Positions 33,001 to 42,283 of a stretch of DNA of 64,000 bases are shown here, piece by piece. Each line of letters begins with the position of its first letter. Positions within the stretch are counted from its first letter, which is position 1. The position numbers and the translations under genes were made by a program. Location: the NCBI GenBank assembly GCA_963210315.1, contig OY723322.1, positions 1,302,001 to 1,366,000 of the forward strand, in the 5' to 3' direction. Below the pieces are notes generated by a model, which was given only the letters and a program-made list of their open reading frames with translations, searched no databases and had not been told where the DNA came from. The DNA is from Rhynchopus euleeides (lineage: Eukaryota > Euglenozoa > Diplonemea > Diplonemida > Diplonemidae).

Positions 33001-33546
33001 TTTTTTTATGGTATCGCTGTTCCATCGATCCACTTTCATGAGCAAAACGCGAGGCGCATCACCAACGATCACCTTCTCGGTCGTGGCTGTTGAGTTGCAT
33101 GCACATTCCACCCGTGTTCTCCGCGGAATCGTCAGCTGCCCAAGACTGCTCACACGAAGTACCCAAGCATCCTCCTGCTGTGTCTCCCCGACGTGCGCCC
33201 CACACGCCGTGCACTGCCGCAACGTTGCACTGCTGTGTGCAGCATCTTCCCGCAATTCATCCTGGACGCCCAGGAAGGGGTCAGTATACTTCGTGTACTG
33301 GGGGAGGGTAATACCGTCATCATCACTTTCGCCAGACGCAGGCCGCTGCTGCATCCTCAGGAGCTCATCTGAAGCCCAAGTCACCCGTCCTGCCACTTGC
33401 TCCACCTGCGCCAGCACTGTTGCAAGTGCAACTGCCACTTCAGATCCAGCGAGACTATGGGGCCACACCGTTGCTGCGACAGCTGAGCGAGGACGCTGGG
33501 CCACCAGCTTGGCCTTCTTTGTCAGTTTGGCAGTGTTGGGGGGCAT
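29962..33546 (-). CDS. hAT-superfamily transposase fused to USP-like and Ulp1-like peptidase segments
   Basis: Start ATG (reverse) at 33546 (MPPNTAKLTKKAK), chosen over an upstream in-frame GTG; TAA at 29962-29964; 1,194 residues, intact. (1) Residues ~90-290 resemble the second half of a USP deubiquitinase (C19): PFLGVQDEL, CTACG and CAC zinc-ribbon pairs, PRVLLMKVDRW, YTLVAVVNLTG; the N-terminal Cys box is missing. (2) ~340-400 carry Ulp1/C48-like IYDSL and Q-x5-CGFW motifs. (3) ~480-520 carry the other half of such a fold, RPIIFACTPLGNSHHWTCVI, in permuted order. (4) ~575-625: BED/TTF-like C2-H finger. (5) ~660-1170: hAT RNase H core with KLDGST (first Asp), ATDGPSAM (second Asp), THKDIRW, and the C-terminal VEVERGFSSLSFIRTRLR block with the catalytic Glu and dimer interface. 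It would cut and paste its element; the peptidase parts may act on ubiquitin- or SUMO-like conjugates (inference). Confidence 0.85.
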   Translation of the reverse strand: MPPNTAKLTKKAKLVAQRPRSAVAATVWPHSLAGSEVAVALATVLAQVEQVAGRVTWASDELLRMQQRPASGESDDDGITLPQYTKYTDPFLGVQDELREDAAHSSATLRQCTACGAHVGETQQEDAWVLRVSSLGQLTIPRRTRVECACNSTATTEKVIVGDAPRVLLMKVDRWNSDTIKKVNGAVPERKSVACLQNASELPSLSRLAETYGQAGVRASTTTRTYTLVAVVNLTGRSKSSSKFSTDVHMHDRSATRTWWWQKDTGLTSRATSFLKENTRVYGLVYVLDDAVDPPTQPPVQLPTQPAAPPSQTSSNPPALQSPAASPVVCTDQTAGSVHSIYDSLYLTSPAVSNIRDVCGFLSLQVQQGVGPAWGQKDAHSCGFWCVSAIQAHLDGRLPSTKDAVSTTAQAADLLRQIQPCDVRASCNGGGEVADLSQRIEQMLASLDAERAFVKAHEIGTSVALAFRAMWQRRTGVRVVVVSGDVQWENLLPQYDRPIIFACTPLGNSHHWTCVIRHLPARPPVRTRPLNVFDQLRAGARRLAKRQHAQVAKGEAAQQKADDLLRDFLKEGETWTCRTCSEYTDDLSASYGPHRVLYCHGVELLHHVSTRLSCHLQSHCHISALRLQAGDAIPADTGPVPENPAPPADDCVYASEDEKKGLRNQILNIILIAKRGLSLNNFSAICAADELKGIATLRTHLSAKIASEHVANVSEHVFTGICDKIQAARHLSVKLDGSTVGSSEKVLVYVVLLHAGTVRDYFIGMYSLGSSMAASAYLEGLLAFLQKKDLSVVLDKMVAIATDGPSAMLSFHKKLEEHIKRPLMKFVDPAHTHNNSTKVAINEARDILGTLKEWSNIFRSSVVLQTAARETAGERQLLSWKTHKDIRWSASVSRLVRMGITNIAIAVEVLENINLRLTPKLRAKCNVVLPKLKDPKFSAKMAVLHDFFGSLSATSSYLQARSLTAEKVDLAMRTARWHLRILEESGGEKEAATLAEADGALKQEITTWRARLAKKCRVDIGKRWKRQSESFSFARLLTQEKSSPQLAKSLLAFAATCGIPKSRRYGLLREWGTYSLTATSSDPEAEAAAFLGSEAPASPGREDLASIIEAVMVCSPSTVEVERGFSSLSFIRTRLRTSLKHDALEDLMMIYLEGPRIQEADQVNALADGAVKNFLSQKSCTTARRRCATWPRQG

Positions 33547-33887
33547 TTTAAGGCAGTCAGTCACACGACATATGATATTCCTTGTTTGTTAGTTCGATGA
33601 CCAACAAACCCGGTTCAGTGATCTCCTGTGGTGAAGATGGGTGATCTGGGGTAGTGACTGAGTGTGCAATGATCGTGGCACGTTGGGGCGTGGAGCGTAG
33701 GTGAACAAAACATTGCTCCCACTGCAACCTTTTTAGTTCTGAACGCCTTCCGTGAGCACGGTGCGCTTGACACAAAAATTGTGCCGTAGACCAGAGTGGA
33801 GAACCCGCTGCTCCGGGTTGGTGTGATATCCGTAGACTCTCACAGCCTCGCAAGACAGCGGTACAACCCACACGAGATTGCAGTGCT

Positions 33888-33936
33888 CCGAGCACAGACA
33901 TACGGCCCCCTCCGGGGGCCGTATGTCTGTGCTCGG
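33888..33936. repeat. Perfect foldback, 23-bp arms, 3-nt loop
   Basis: Arms 33888-33910 and 33914-33936 are exact reverse complements (outer CCGAGCACAGACATACGG, inner CCCCC/GGGGG) around TCC. Such a perfect hairpin is unlikely by chance and lies in the 5' flank of the hAT gene. Confidence 0.85.
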
Positions 33937-35085
33937 TGTGCACCTCGACGACCTCAGCAAAAAATCCGCCGCCCCCGCCCCCTCGCCGGGGAACCCTGCC
34001 CAAAAAAAAATTTCCTCTGCAGTGCAAAAAAAACGCGCCAGACAGAGGAAAAATCTGAAATTCAAAATCATGGAATCCGGACCCCTAGTTAGGAATAGCT
34101 CTGATAGGGGGACCCTTTCGAATTTTTTTTTCGGGGGGGTAAATTGAACGTTTTTGGCCATTTGAAGCCACTGCGACCATTCCCGGGCCTCGGAAATCAG
34201 ATTCTTGCCCCTCAAATGCGGTACCGGTCCGGACGAAAATCCGGACCGGAACCGCAGGTACCGCATGCAGCCGCCCCAGCGCCGCCCTCCCCACCCCCCT
34301 CCCCAGCCTGTCCCAGAAGAGGTCGCTTTTCCCATTGGTGCCTGCCTATGTATTGCCTCTGTTGTGCCTGCGCCTGTGCCTCCCTGCCCTGTATTTTTTT
34401 ACCCTCACGGGTATCACGATACAGGGCAGTCCACCCCCTCCCCCCAAAAATCGTTCGCATCATCTTGGCGCCCATTCCTTCCACTTTCTGGATGTGTTTG
34501 GTATTTCCGAACGGAATTTTCCAGCGTCAAGACTGATACCTCGCCGTTTTAGAGTCAGTCACTTCTACCGCCGCTGCGATTTGCGATACGGTAGTTGTGC
34601 AGAAATGCTAACATTTAATTTGCTCTGTGGAACCTGGACTGCACCTTCTGGGCTGTGAGTCTGTAGATAGTTGGACAGTTGCGGAACCCATCCTTTGTGT
34701 GCCTCCGACTTGAGGAGCTGTCGACTTCAGAACCAAGGTTCAGAACGAAGATGACGACCTGCTGTGAGCTGCAAACCTTCTTGACACACCTACCGTACCT
34801 GCATTACACTCGTGGTAATTCCATACCCCTGGAAACAGGAGACCACCGTCTGTTCACAGATGGTCTTGAGCGTGGTAGCCATCTTTGCTATGGAGTCACG
34901 ATTAAGTCTTTGTGGTCACGTGGGCCCATGAGCAGCGGATACACTTGGAGTGGAGGGAGGGGGTGCGGTTCTGGAAAACTCAAAATATTGCGTTGGAAGC
35001 GACATCCATCCAGCCCACACTGGTGTGGTCTGGGAGGGACGGGCGAGGCACACCGAGAAGGTAACCTGGTCTGTGGGCGGGGCTT

Positions 35086-35172
35086 GCATGGCCGCCCCCC
35101 TCCACTCCCCTCCGTCACCCTTACCCCTTTGGGGTAAGGGTGACGGAGGGGAGTGGAGGGGGGCGGCCATGC
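35086..35172. repeat. Perfect foldback, 42-bp arms, 3-nt loop
   Basis: Arms 35086-35127 and 35131-35172 are exact reverse complements around TTT, running from GCATGGCCGC through CTCCGTCACCCTTACCCC. It contains no recognised coding sequence or TIR. It could be a miniature foldback element, a small-RNA precursor, or a product of template switching during replication. Confidence 0.9.
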
Positions 35173-37021
35173 CAGTTTGGGTCTGCTCTCGAGAGGTGCA
35201 GAAAAGTGGGGGCGCCATGCCAGCACTTTGTGTGCCACACTGACACAGGTGAACAGAGCGGGCCCACCTGCCCCTCCCCCTACCCCCCCCCCCCCTCCCT
35301 CCTGCGTATCAGTACCGCTCGTACACACATGAAAAAACGCAAAGAATCCGATGCCAACTCAAAATATCCCACCCAGTTGCCTCCACGGGGAGGGGCTGCT
35401 TCGAGCATGAATATTTTTGTTAAAAGTCATGCAAAATCAAACAAGAAGAGAGTGCTGATGAGCTCAGGAGAACCTGCTGAGCTAGCCCCACCAACCAGCC
35501 ACAGTACGACAGGATGCGCCCACGTACCGGGGTCCCTCTCCTAAAGAGATGAGTTGAGGAAGAGGGATGTCCTGAATCCCGTTTATACCTGAGGAGGACT
35601 GGGCTTCGGAGTCGGTTCATGTGTTGTGAAGAACTGAAGAAACCAAGTATTTTTTTTGCACGCATCTGGCTCCCTTGGCTGTCAAAGCAACGCAGCCAAT
35701 AGAGACGGAAAAAAAGTGCCTGCCCCCCCCCCCCCCCTCCCCCCTCCCGACCCAATTGACGCCCCCTACCCCTAACCCACCCCACCTCACCTCTCCCAGA
35801 CGGCGAGAGGAGGACGTCGGTAGTGTCGGTGTCGCGAAACGTTTAAAACAACGCAACACTCCCAGCATTTGTCTTTGAACTTACCTATCACTCCCCCCCC
35901 CCTCCCCCCAGCGGTGCTTCGTTATTGTAAGGCGATAAGGCAACCGGCCATCGCCTACACCATGGTGTACGAAATGCCCCCTTCCCTCACCCCCCCCACC
36001 TCCTCCCCCATGTGGAAATCAAACATACAAAACGGCACGCAGCAATTGTGTTGCTTAGCCAGAGCCCCCCCCCCCCCCCCTGGAAGTACACCCTCATCCC
36101 ACCCCTCCCTCCCCCTCTCCCGCCCATCATTTTGGGTTGCCTCTCTCATCTGCCAATCTGTTTATTTAGGTTTGTTTTTTCAGGATATCCGCTTTCTGTC
36201 CCTGCTGTTCCGTCCAATACGTTCGCCGGTATTTCTGTCTGGCTATTAGAAAGGCTAGTGGTAGTGAATGGGGGAGGGGTGGGCAGGGAGGGTTGTGTGT
36301 GGTTGACACGGGGGGGGGGAGGGTGAGTGAGTCGGTTCACACTTAACTCGATGGGCCAATGCTATACATGAGAGCAGCCCCGCCATTGCTGTCAAGAATT
36401 TGTGTGGGGGACAGGCAGGCGGACACCGGTTCATAAAACCCGGATTCCGTCGACTGTTGTGCCTTGTGGCGAGGGTTCAAGGAGGGTGGACAAGGCCCAT
36501 TCAAGAAGAAGGTGCTGTGGGTGGGAGTATACATGCGAACAGGCGAGAAGGCGTTGTCCCTCCGTCCCCCCCTCGCACAGCCTGTGTTTTGCCACCCCCA
36601 CGCACTCGCAAGCCGTAGCAGAGGGCTCCCAGGCAGCGGTGTGCCGTTGCTGGGTTCACTTCTCTGGTCTGTGTTTCAGCGTGTTGCGGCACCCACTCCA
36701 CACCCACACACAGGCTTTGAGCGGTAGACGGCAGGACCGCACGGGTGGACGGGTTAAACAGCCGGCGAACGCAGGCAACAAGGCACACACACACACAAAA
36801 CACACAAACACACAAAGTGCGCGGAGGCAAGGGTGGTCTTTTGTTGGGGCCTGCTCTTGCTGCTGTTTCTCTCGTCTTCCCCTCTTCTCTCTTCGGCACA
36901 GTCGAGTTGTTGACTCTGTTCACCCGTCGTTAGGCCGCGAGCGCCGCCGGCTGTGCGACATTTCAAGGTGGCTGTGAACGCGAAGAGCCCTGGGTGTTGG
37001 GAGGCGAACGACTCTAACGGG

Positions 37022-39361
37022 ATGGTCTCTTACTGGGCGATATGCAACATCAACGGAACGACGCCGACATCTCTGGTTAAGCGTTGGCTGGAGCCGAACT
37101 TCCAGGTGATTGACAGGCTCATCAACTACGGCATTGTGATCGTGCGCAACAGCAACGGCGTGTGCCCTCCGAGGGTGCCCACCTACGTCAGGAGGCATGA
37201 CTTCAAGGGGCGCCCACAGCGTGCGGTCACGAACGTTGTGATCGTGCATGTGTTCTTTGAGGAAGGGCAGAACACGGTGCTGGACATGAACGTTGCCATC
37301 AACTGCCTGTCGAACATGAACTTCCCCTTCCACAACGCGCTGCGCGTCTTCATGAACACGTCGCTCAAGAAGAAGAGCAACGCAGTGATGCAGCAGTTCT
37401 ACGTTCAGATGGACTCTATCGAGAAGGCGCGCGAGTGCCTCAACAAGTGGGACGCCTTCCACTGCCCCTCCACCAATGCTTACGTACACTGCCTTCAGCT
37501 TTCCCCCTCGGAGTTCTCACCGGAGCGCACGTCGCTCTCGTGGTCCGTCCCGACGTGGCTGCGCGTCAGCAGCAGCAACGGCTCCCTCGTGTCTCAGCCG
37601 AACCTGCTTGCGGAGGAGTTCCCCCCACCGAAGCCGCAGCAGGCATATGCACAGGCCATGCCGTACCACGCGCAGGGGGCTGTGGCACCGCAGCCCCAGC
37701 AGCCGCAGCAGCACCAGCAGCAGGCGCGGAGCTTCCACACACCCCAGCCTGCAGGGGCACAGGCCGCAGGCGCTGTGCGGCACACACCGCCCACCGCACA
37801 CTACAAGGCACAGGCACAGCCAGTGCAGGGGCAGCCTGCTCCGCAGTTCCTCAACGGGCCGAAGCCTGTCCGCGAGCCGCAGTCGGTTGTCTCTGCCCTG
37901 CACCACATCCAGCGCGAGGCTGGGTTCTCTATGAACGGCGTTGACGACCAGGACCCCGAGGCCGCAGGGGCGTACTGCGGGGGCACGCCCCCCGTGGCAC
38001 AGCTCATCCCTCAGAGGCAGCCGCCCCAGCAGCAGCAGCAGCCCATGGCCTACGCAGAGAAGGACATGCAGCTGAAGCACGCACAGCCGCAGCACCACCA
38101 CCCTGCCAAGGGGTTCCCGGCGGACCACCCCCACGCCCCCCACCGCGGTGCAGGCGTGGTCCACCCCTCCTTCGGTGGGTTCGGCGGCAAGGGCGCACCC
38201 ATGGAGTACGCCGGCGCACCCACCGCCGCGAAGAGCGGGAAGAACGCGGGATACAAGGGGTCGGGACCCCCCCCGCAGCACCTCCAGCAGGCCCAGCAGG
38301 GCTTCATGGGCGGGAAGGGCGCCCCCCTGCAGCCCCAGCAGCAGACACACCTGGAGGACCAGGGCAAGGGATACTGGGGGCAGCAACAGCAGCAGCAGCA
38401 GCAGGTGCAGGGGCGTGGGGCATCCCCTGCGGTGGTGCAGGGGCGTGGGGCATCCCCTGCGGTGGTGCAGAGCATGCAGCAGCCCATGCTGGCGCAGGCC
38501 CCCCTGCAGGGCGAGCCCCACGAGCAGCAGCAGCAGGAGTCCGCCGGGCTGCACTTCGGGCTGCCGAAGGAGCAGGGCGGCAGCGCGGAGGACCTGGAGG
38601 CGCTCCTCGCGGGGTGGGGCAAGCAGCCCCACCCGCAGCAGCTGGTGCAGCAGGGCCCCCCTGCCGAGACGTCGTCCGCTTCCTCCCTCTCCTCGCCCTA
38701 CTCCACGAAGCCTTCTCTCATGGGGTCCGCCTTCTCGCACAGCCCGGCTGGGACGCCGTCCGGCATCTCGTCGGCTTCGCTGCAGACCGGGGCATCTTCT
38801 GCCGGCCTCAATGGCAATGCGCCCCCCTTCCTCGCCATGGGGCAGCACGGCAGCGGTGCATCTCTCGACGCCCCGCTTTCCGCAGCGCCGCTCGGTGGAG
38901 GAGCGCACGCCAATGTGCAGCCCCTCCTCCGCGGAGTGAACCAAAACGCCCCTGCCGTGGTGGGGGGTGGCGAAGACGAAGCGGCGGGCGAGATCGACTT
39001 CAGCGGGCTCATCCTGCAAGGCGTCGGGGGGTCGCGTGATGCCGTGCCGGAGGAGACCGGGGGAGGCGGGCTCGGGTTCGACTTCAGCGGGGTGGTTGGA
39101 GGGAGTGGTGGTGACGGCGGGGTCAACGCAACCGGTGGCAGTGGTGGTGTCGGAGGGAAGGGGGGCCGCGTGGCTCAGGGGGTCGGTGCGGCTGCCGATG
39201 GGGAGTCGATCGGGTTCTCGTTCTCAAGCGAGCGTCGCATCTCGTCTGTCGAGGATTTTATGCAGGCGCCCCCTCTGAGGTCGATCATCGACACACACCA
39301 GATCATCTGTGAGGCTGCCATCAGCGATGAGCACCACAGCAGCAGCAGCGACAGGTGGTGA
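37022..39361 (+). CDS. Gln/Pro/Gly-rich protein with unrecognised N-terminal domain
   Basis: ATG at 37022 to TGA at 39359-39361, 779 residues. The frame is open upstream to 36914, and residues before the ATG (FKVAVNAKSPGCWEANDSNG) look like part of the domain. The true start is therefore probably in an upstream exon joined at a TTAG or CACAG site (~36933 or ~36901). The first ~200 residues form a folded, aromatic- and Asn-rich domain (VSYWAICNINGTTPTSLVKRW, VIDRLINYGIVIVRNSNG) that I do not recognise. The rest is low complexity: poly-Gln (e.g. 38382-38403), a perfect 30-bp tandem repeat encoding VQGRGASPAV (38405-38434, 38435-38464), Gly-rich blocks, and twice a motif like F/IDFSG-[LV]-[IV] (EIDFSGLILQ, FDFSGVVGG). 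This architecture is common in transcriptional or RNA-granule proteins; that role is inference. Confidence 0.7.
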   Translation: MVSYWAICNINGTTPTSLVKRWLEPNFQVIDRLINYGIVIVRNSNGVCPPRVPTYVRRHDFKGRPQRAVTNVVIVHVFFEEGQNTVLDMNVAINCLSNMNFPFHNALRVFMNTSLKKKSNAVMQQFYVQMDSIEKARECLNKWDAFHCPSTNAYVHCLQLSPSEFSPERTSLSWSVPTWLRVSSSNGSLVSQPNLLAEEFPPPKPQQAYAQAMPYHAQGAVAPQPQQPQQHQQQARSFHTPQPAGAQAAGAVRHTPPTAHYKAQAQPVQGQPAPQFLNGPKPVREPQSVVSALHHIQREAGFSMNGVDDQDPEAAGAYCGGTPPVAQLIPQRQPPQQQQQPMAYAEKDMQLKHAQPQHHHPAKGFPADHPHAPHRGAGVVHPSFGGFGGKGAPMEYAGAPTAAKSGKNAGYKGSGPPPQHLQQAQQGFMGGKGAPLQPQQQTHLEDQGKGYWGQQQQQQQQVQGRGASPAVVQGRGASPAVVQSMQQPMLAQAPLQGEPHEQQQQESAGLHFGLPKEQGGSAEDLEALLAGWGKQPHPQQLVQQGPPAETSSASSLSSPYSTKPSLMGSAFSHSPAGTPSGISSASLQTGASSAGLNGNAPPFLAMGQHGSGASLDAPLSAAPLGGGAHANVQPLLRGVNQNAPAVVGGGEDEAAGEIDFSGLILQGVGGSRDAVPEETGGGGLGFDFSGVVGGSGGDGGVNATGGSGGVGGKGGRVAQGVGAAADGESIGFSFSSERRISSVEDFMQAPPLRSIIDTHQIICEAAISDEHHSSSSDRW

Positions 39362-42283
39362 TGAGGGGTAGATGACGATCGTGAGGTTCATCGCGCAGCG
39401 CTGCTGAGAAGTCGGGCCAGCGGAGAGAGCAAAAAAAAATCCGGAACAAGCCCCACCCCTCCCCCCACCCCCCACTTCACAGCAGCCACGAGCATTCCTC
39501 AAAGGAGGCGAGTGAAGGAGGGTGGCGGGGAGGGGGGAGAGGGGCCCCCGCCCACTCACCCCCACTACCTCTCCTATCTGCCACCCCCCACCCCCCACCC
39601 CCAGTTGGCAACGTAGGGCGATAAAAAAATATACCGTTTCGGCTCGGAGGGGGATGGGGGGGGGGGTCTGATTCGCTGTCCACCCAAAGTATTTTTTTCA
39701 GCGCCGTTTTTTCTCTCTTCTGTTCGCCCCCCCCCCTCCACCCCCCCCCCCCCCCCACCGCATAAATAAATCCGACACTTTTGCATGGCAGCATGCGAAT
39801 GAGACGCCTTTTCCCGCCAACTCCGCTTCCCCGGGGGTTGGTTGGTTATGACGAGAAGCTGAAACTGGAAAGTGTGCCCAACACTGGCCGACACCAACAG
39901 AGAGACTGCCAAGTTGTACCATATGCTGGCGCTGCATGGCACTCTAGCGAGCCCCCTCTGTTCTCAAACAATAGGTGAACCGGCTGCTCTCTCAGGGGTG
40001 TGGTGTTCGTTCACTCTGGTGCGCCTCTGCTGTCTGCCGATGATCTTGGATCTGCAACCCAATGCCGATGGCAGTTGTCCGTATCTGCGCATTTATAAAA
40101 ACAACTCACACTGCCCCCCCACCCCCTGCCCCCCACCCCTGTGACTACTAACGGCTGTGCCGAACGAGATGCCTCTCATGCAACCCCGATGACCCCCCGC
40201 CCCCCTCCCGACCACGTTGTCTTTGAACGTTCGAACAGATTGAAAATAATTATAAACCACCGTGGAGAATATCTTTTGCAGGGGGGGGGGGGGTGGTGGG
40301 GTGGAGGAGGGGGCATATGGTTCATTTGGCGTGCGTGTTCTGTGGTGTGTGTGTAATAAAAAAAAGCAAACAAAAAACACAGGTGTAGACAGCTAATAGG
40401 TGCAAAAAAACAGGCGAAAGGAAAAAGAAATGGAGAGGAGTGTGTGTGTGTGTGGGGGGGGGGGATATGCAAAAAAATGGGGGTCGAGTATCCTGTGAGG
40501 GAAAGCGATTGCATGTGGGGCAGCGGTTGGGGGAGTCGGGGGGTGGGGTGCTGCGCCCAGAACAACAAAAAAATTTAAAAAAACAAAAAAAACAACCCGT
40601 CGAAACAAAAAAAATATGGCAAAATTCTCATTTCAACGAGCCACCCGGCCCCCCTCCCCCCCACCACCCCAGTAAAAAAAGTAACACAGATGCCCTCCTG
40701 AAGGTCTGAGTCAGGCACTATGTGTGGCAATGTGCCCACAGCGTCCTTTTTCTTTCCGCGGAGCTGCCAGATTATACCCGAAGTGGGTCAACCACGTTTC
40801 TCTCTCTCTCAAGTGCTTTGGCAGCGTGCCGTTGCGTGCTGCTCCCCTGAAGCTCCAGCCGACGCAAAGTGCAAACGGCACGTGTGGTTCTTTCTCTCTC
40901 TCTCTCTCTCTTTGGATGCAATCGTTCCAAAAGAGTTTTGTTTTTGTGCGCTGTGACAGTCACACACGTGGATGATATTCTGTAGTGGCGGAGACACACC
41001 GAGCAACTGCACTTGATGCGATCCCCACACCACCTACACTCCGCACAAGTTGGGCCCAGATTCGCACACCGGGTCTCCCAACTCACCATGCGCACCTACA
41101 CCAAGTGGTTCTTTTTTTGCCAACAGTGCTAGTTCCTTTTTTGCCAGTGCATTTTTTTCTCAATCGCAGGTCGTCATCTGCTGACCCCACCCTACAAGGG
41201 TGTGTGTGTGTGTGTGTCTGACTACTTTCCACTCCGTAGCTATCCAGAATTCTGTGCGGAAACCCCACCCACCCCGCCACCTGCCCCCCCCTCACAGGCC
41301 ATGCACAGCCATTCTTATCGCCAAGTCGGGCTGGGCCACGATCCACGAGGCTTCATCTGTCGTATCGACGGCGTGGGCCCATTCCCGAAAAACCTGTGCC
41401 ATGGTTGGTACTCTTATCGCCTGGAATGCAAAATGTGCCTTTCTGGCGTGGTTTCATTCCAGGGGGATACAGAGCCCTTTCCAGCGATGGCGTAGTTCAG
41501 GGCAGGTGTATCCTGCAGGGGTTGGGGGGGGAACAGACCGCAAGAAGGGTATGGATAGAGGACTTGTGGTTCCCGTGGGCCGTCGTCATGAGCAGGGTGC
41601 TCGGGCGTTCTGCGGAAACTCCATTGAACTCATTCATGCGTGTGGTTGGGTGGGGGTTCCACCCGATACGTGCTTCGTGGGACAAACCATTTGTTACCAT
41701 GTGTGTTCGGAGTGGGGGTGGGGGAGGGCCAACGATAAATCTCAAACACACTCTCAAAAAAACGGCAAAGCAATCCCTTCTGGCAGGTATTGTATCTTGT
41801 CCACCTAGTCCCGGGCGGATTCTGGTCGCGGAAACCAAACCCAAACAAAAAGAAACGTGTCGAAAAATCGTGAAATGGCACTCTCCATACCTCAATAGCT
41901 GAGGCCCGGACACAGTTGACGATCGTTCCAAATCTGCAGGTGGTAGCGCGATGTGTGCATGAGGCCTCAAGGCCGTGGGTGGTGGGTGATGATGTTATAT
42001 TCGCCCTGTGTGTCAAGCTGTGTTGACAACGTAAATTGTGAGCATTTGTTCTCCGCGCTTTCGGGCACTTTTCTCCCTACCCCCACACCCCCTACCCCTC
42101 CCATAAGCTTGTGAGGCGAGCTTGGGAATGTTGCAGGCAATGCAGCAAGCTTCGGCGGCAGGCTTCAAGAAAAACGAGCTTTTATCGTATCGTTTGCAGC
42201 CTCCCTGAATGGGAGGGGAAGGGATGAGGGAGATCTATAGCGAGCGAGCGCCAAGGTACGAGCCTGCAAACATTGCAAAAAAC
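39362..42283. other. 2.9-kb gene-poor region
   Basis: No gene supported. C/G runs lie near 39657-39667 and 39742-39757, a GT repeat at ~40441-40454, CT repeats at ~40893-40911, and another GT repeat at ~41201-41217. The longer open frames use non-ATG starts or are unbiased in codon use. Confidence 0.5.

Larger units (their letters stand above)
33547..37021. other. Gene-poor region with foldbacks; 5' flank of the hAT gene and leader of the 37-kb gene
   Basis: No gene supported. Content: the likely 5' flank of the hAT transposase (~33547-33890); two strong foldbacks (separate entries); a fragment at ~34096-34185 resembling the subterminal region of the 42.3-kb element (TAGGGGGACCCTT, CGAATTTTTTTTTCGGGG, then GGCCATTTGAAGCCA versus GGCTATTTGAGGCCA); a GGTCCGGAC...GTCCGGACC-like hairpin at ~34217-34258; and C-runs near 35283-35298, 35724-35738 and 36065-36080. 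From 36914 the frame of the next gene is open. Confidence 0.5.

Noticed and set aside
41200-41902. Forward frames of 168-202 codons in the 39.4-42.3 kb region
   Set aside because: Overlapping frames of similar quality, one starting in a GT repeat, without bias or domains.
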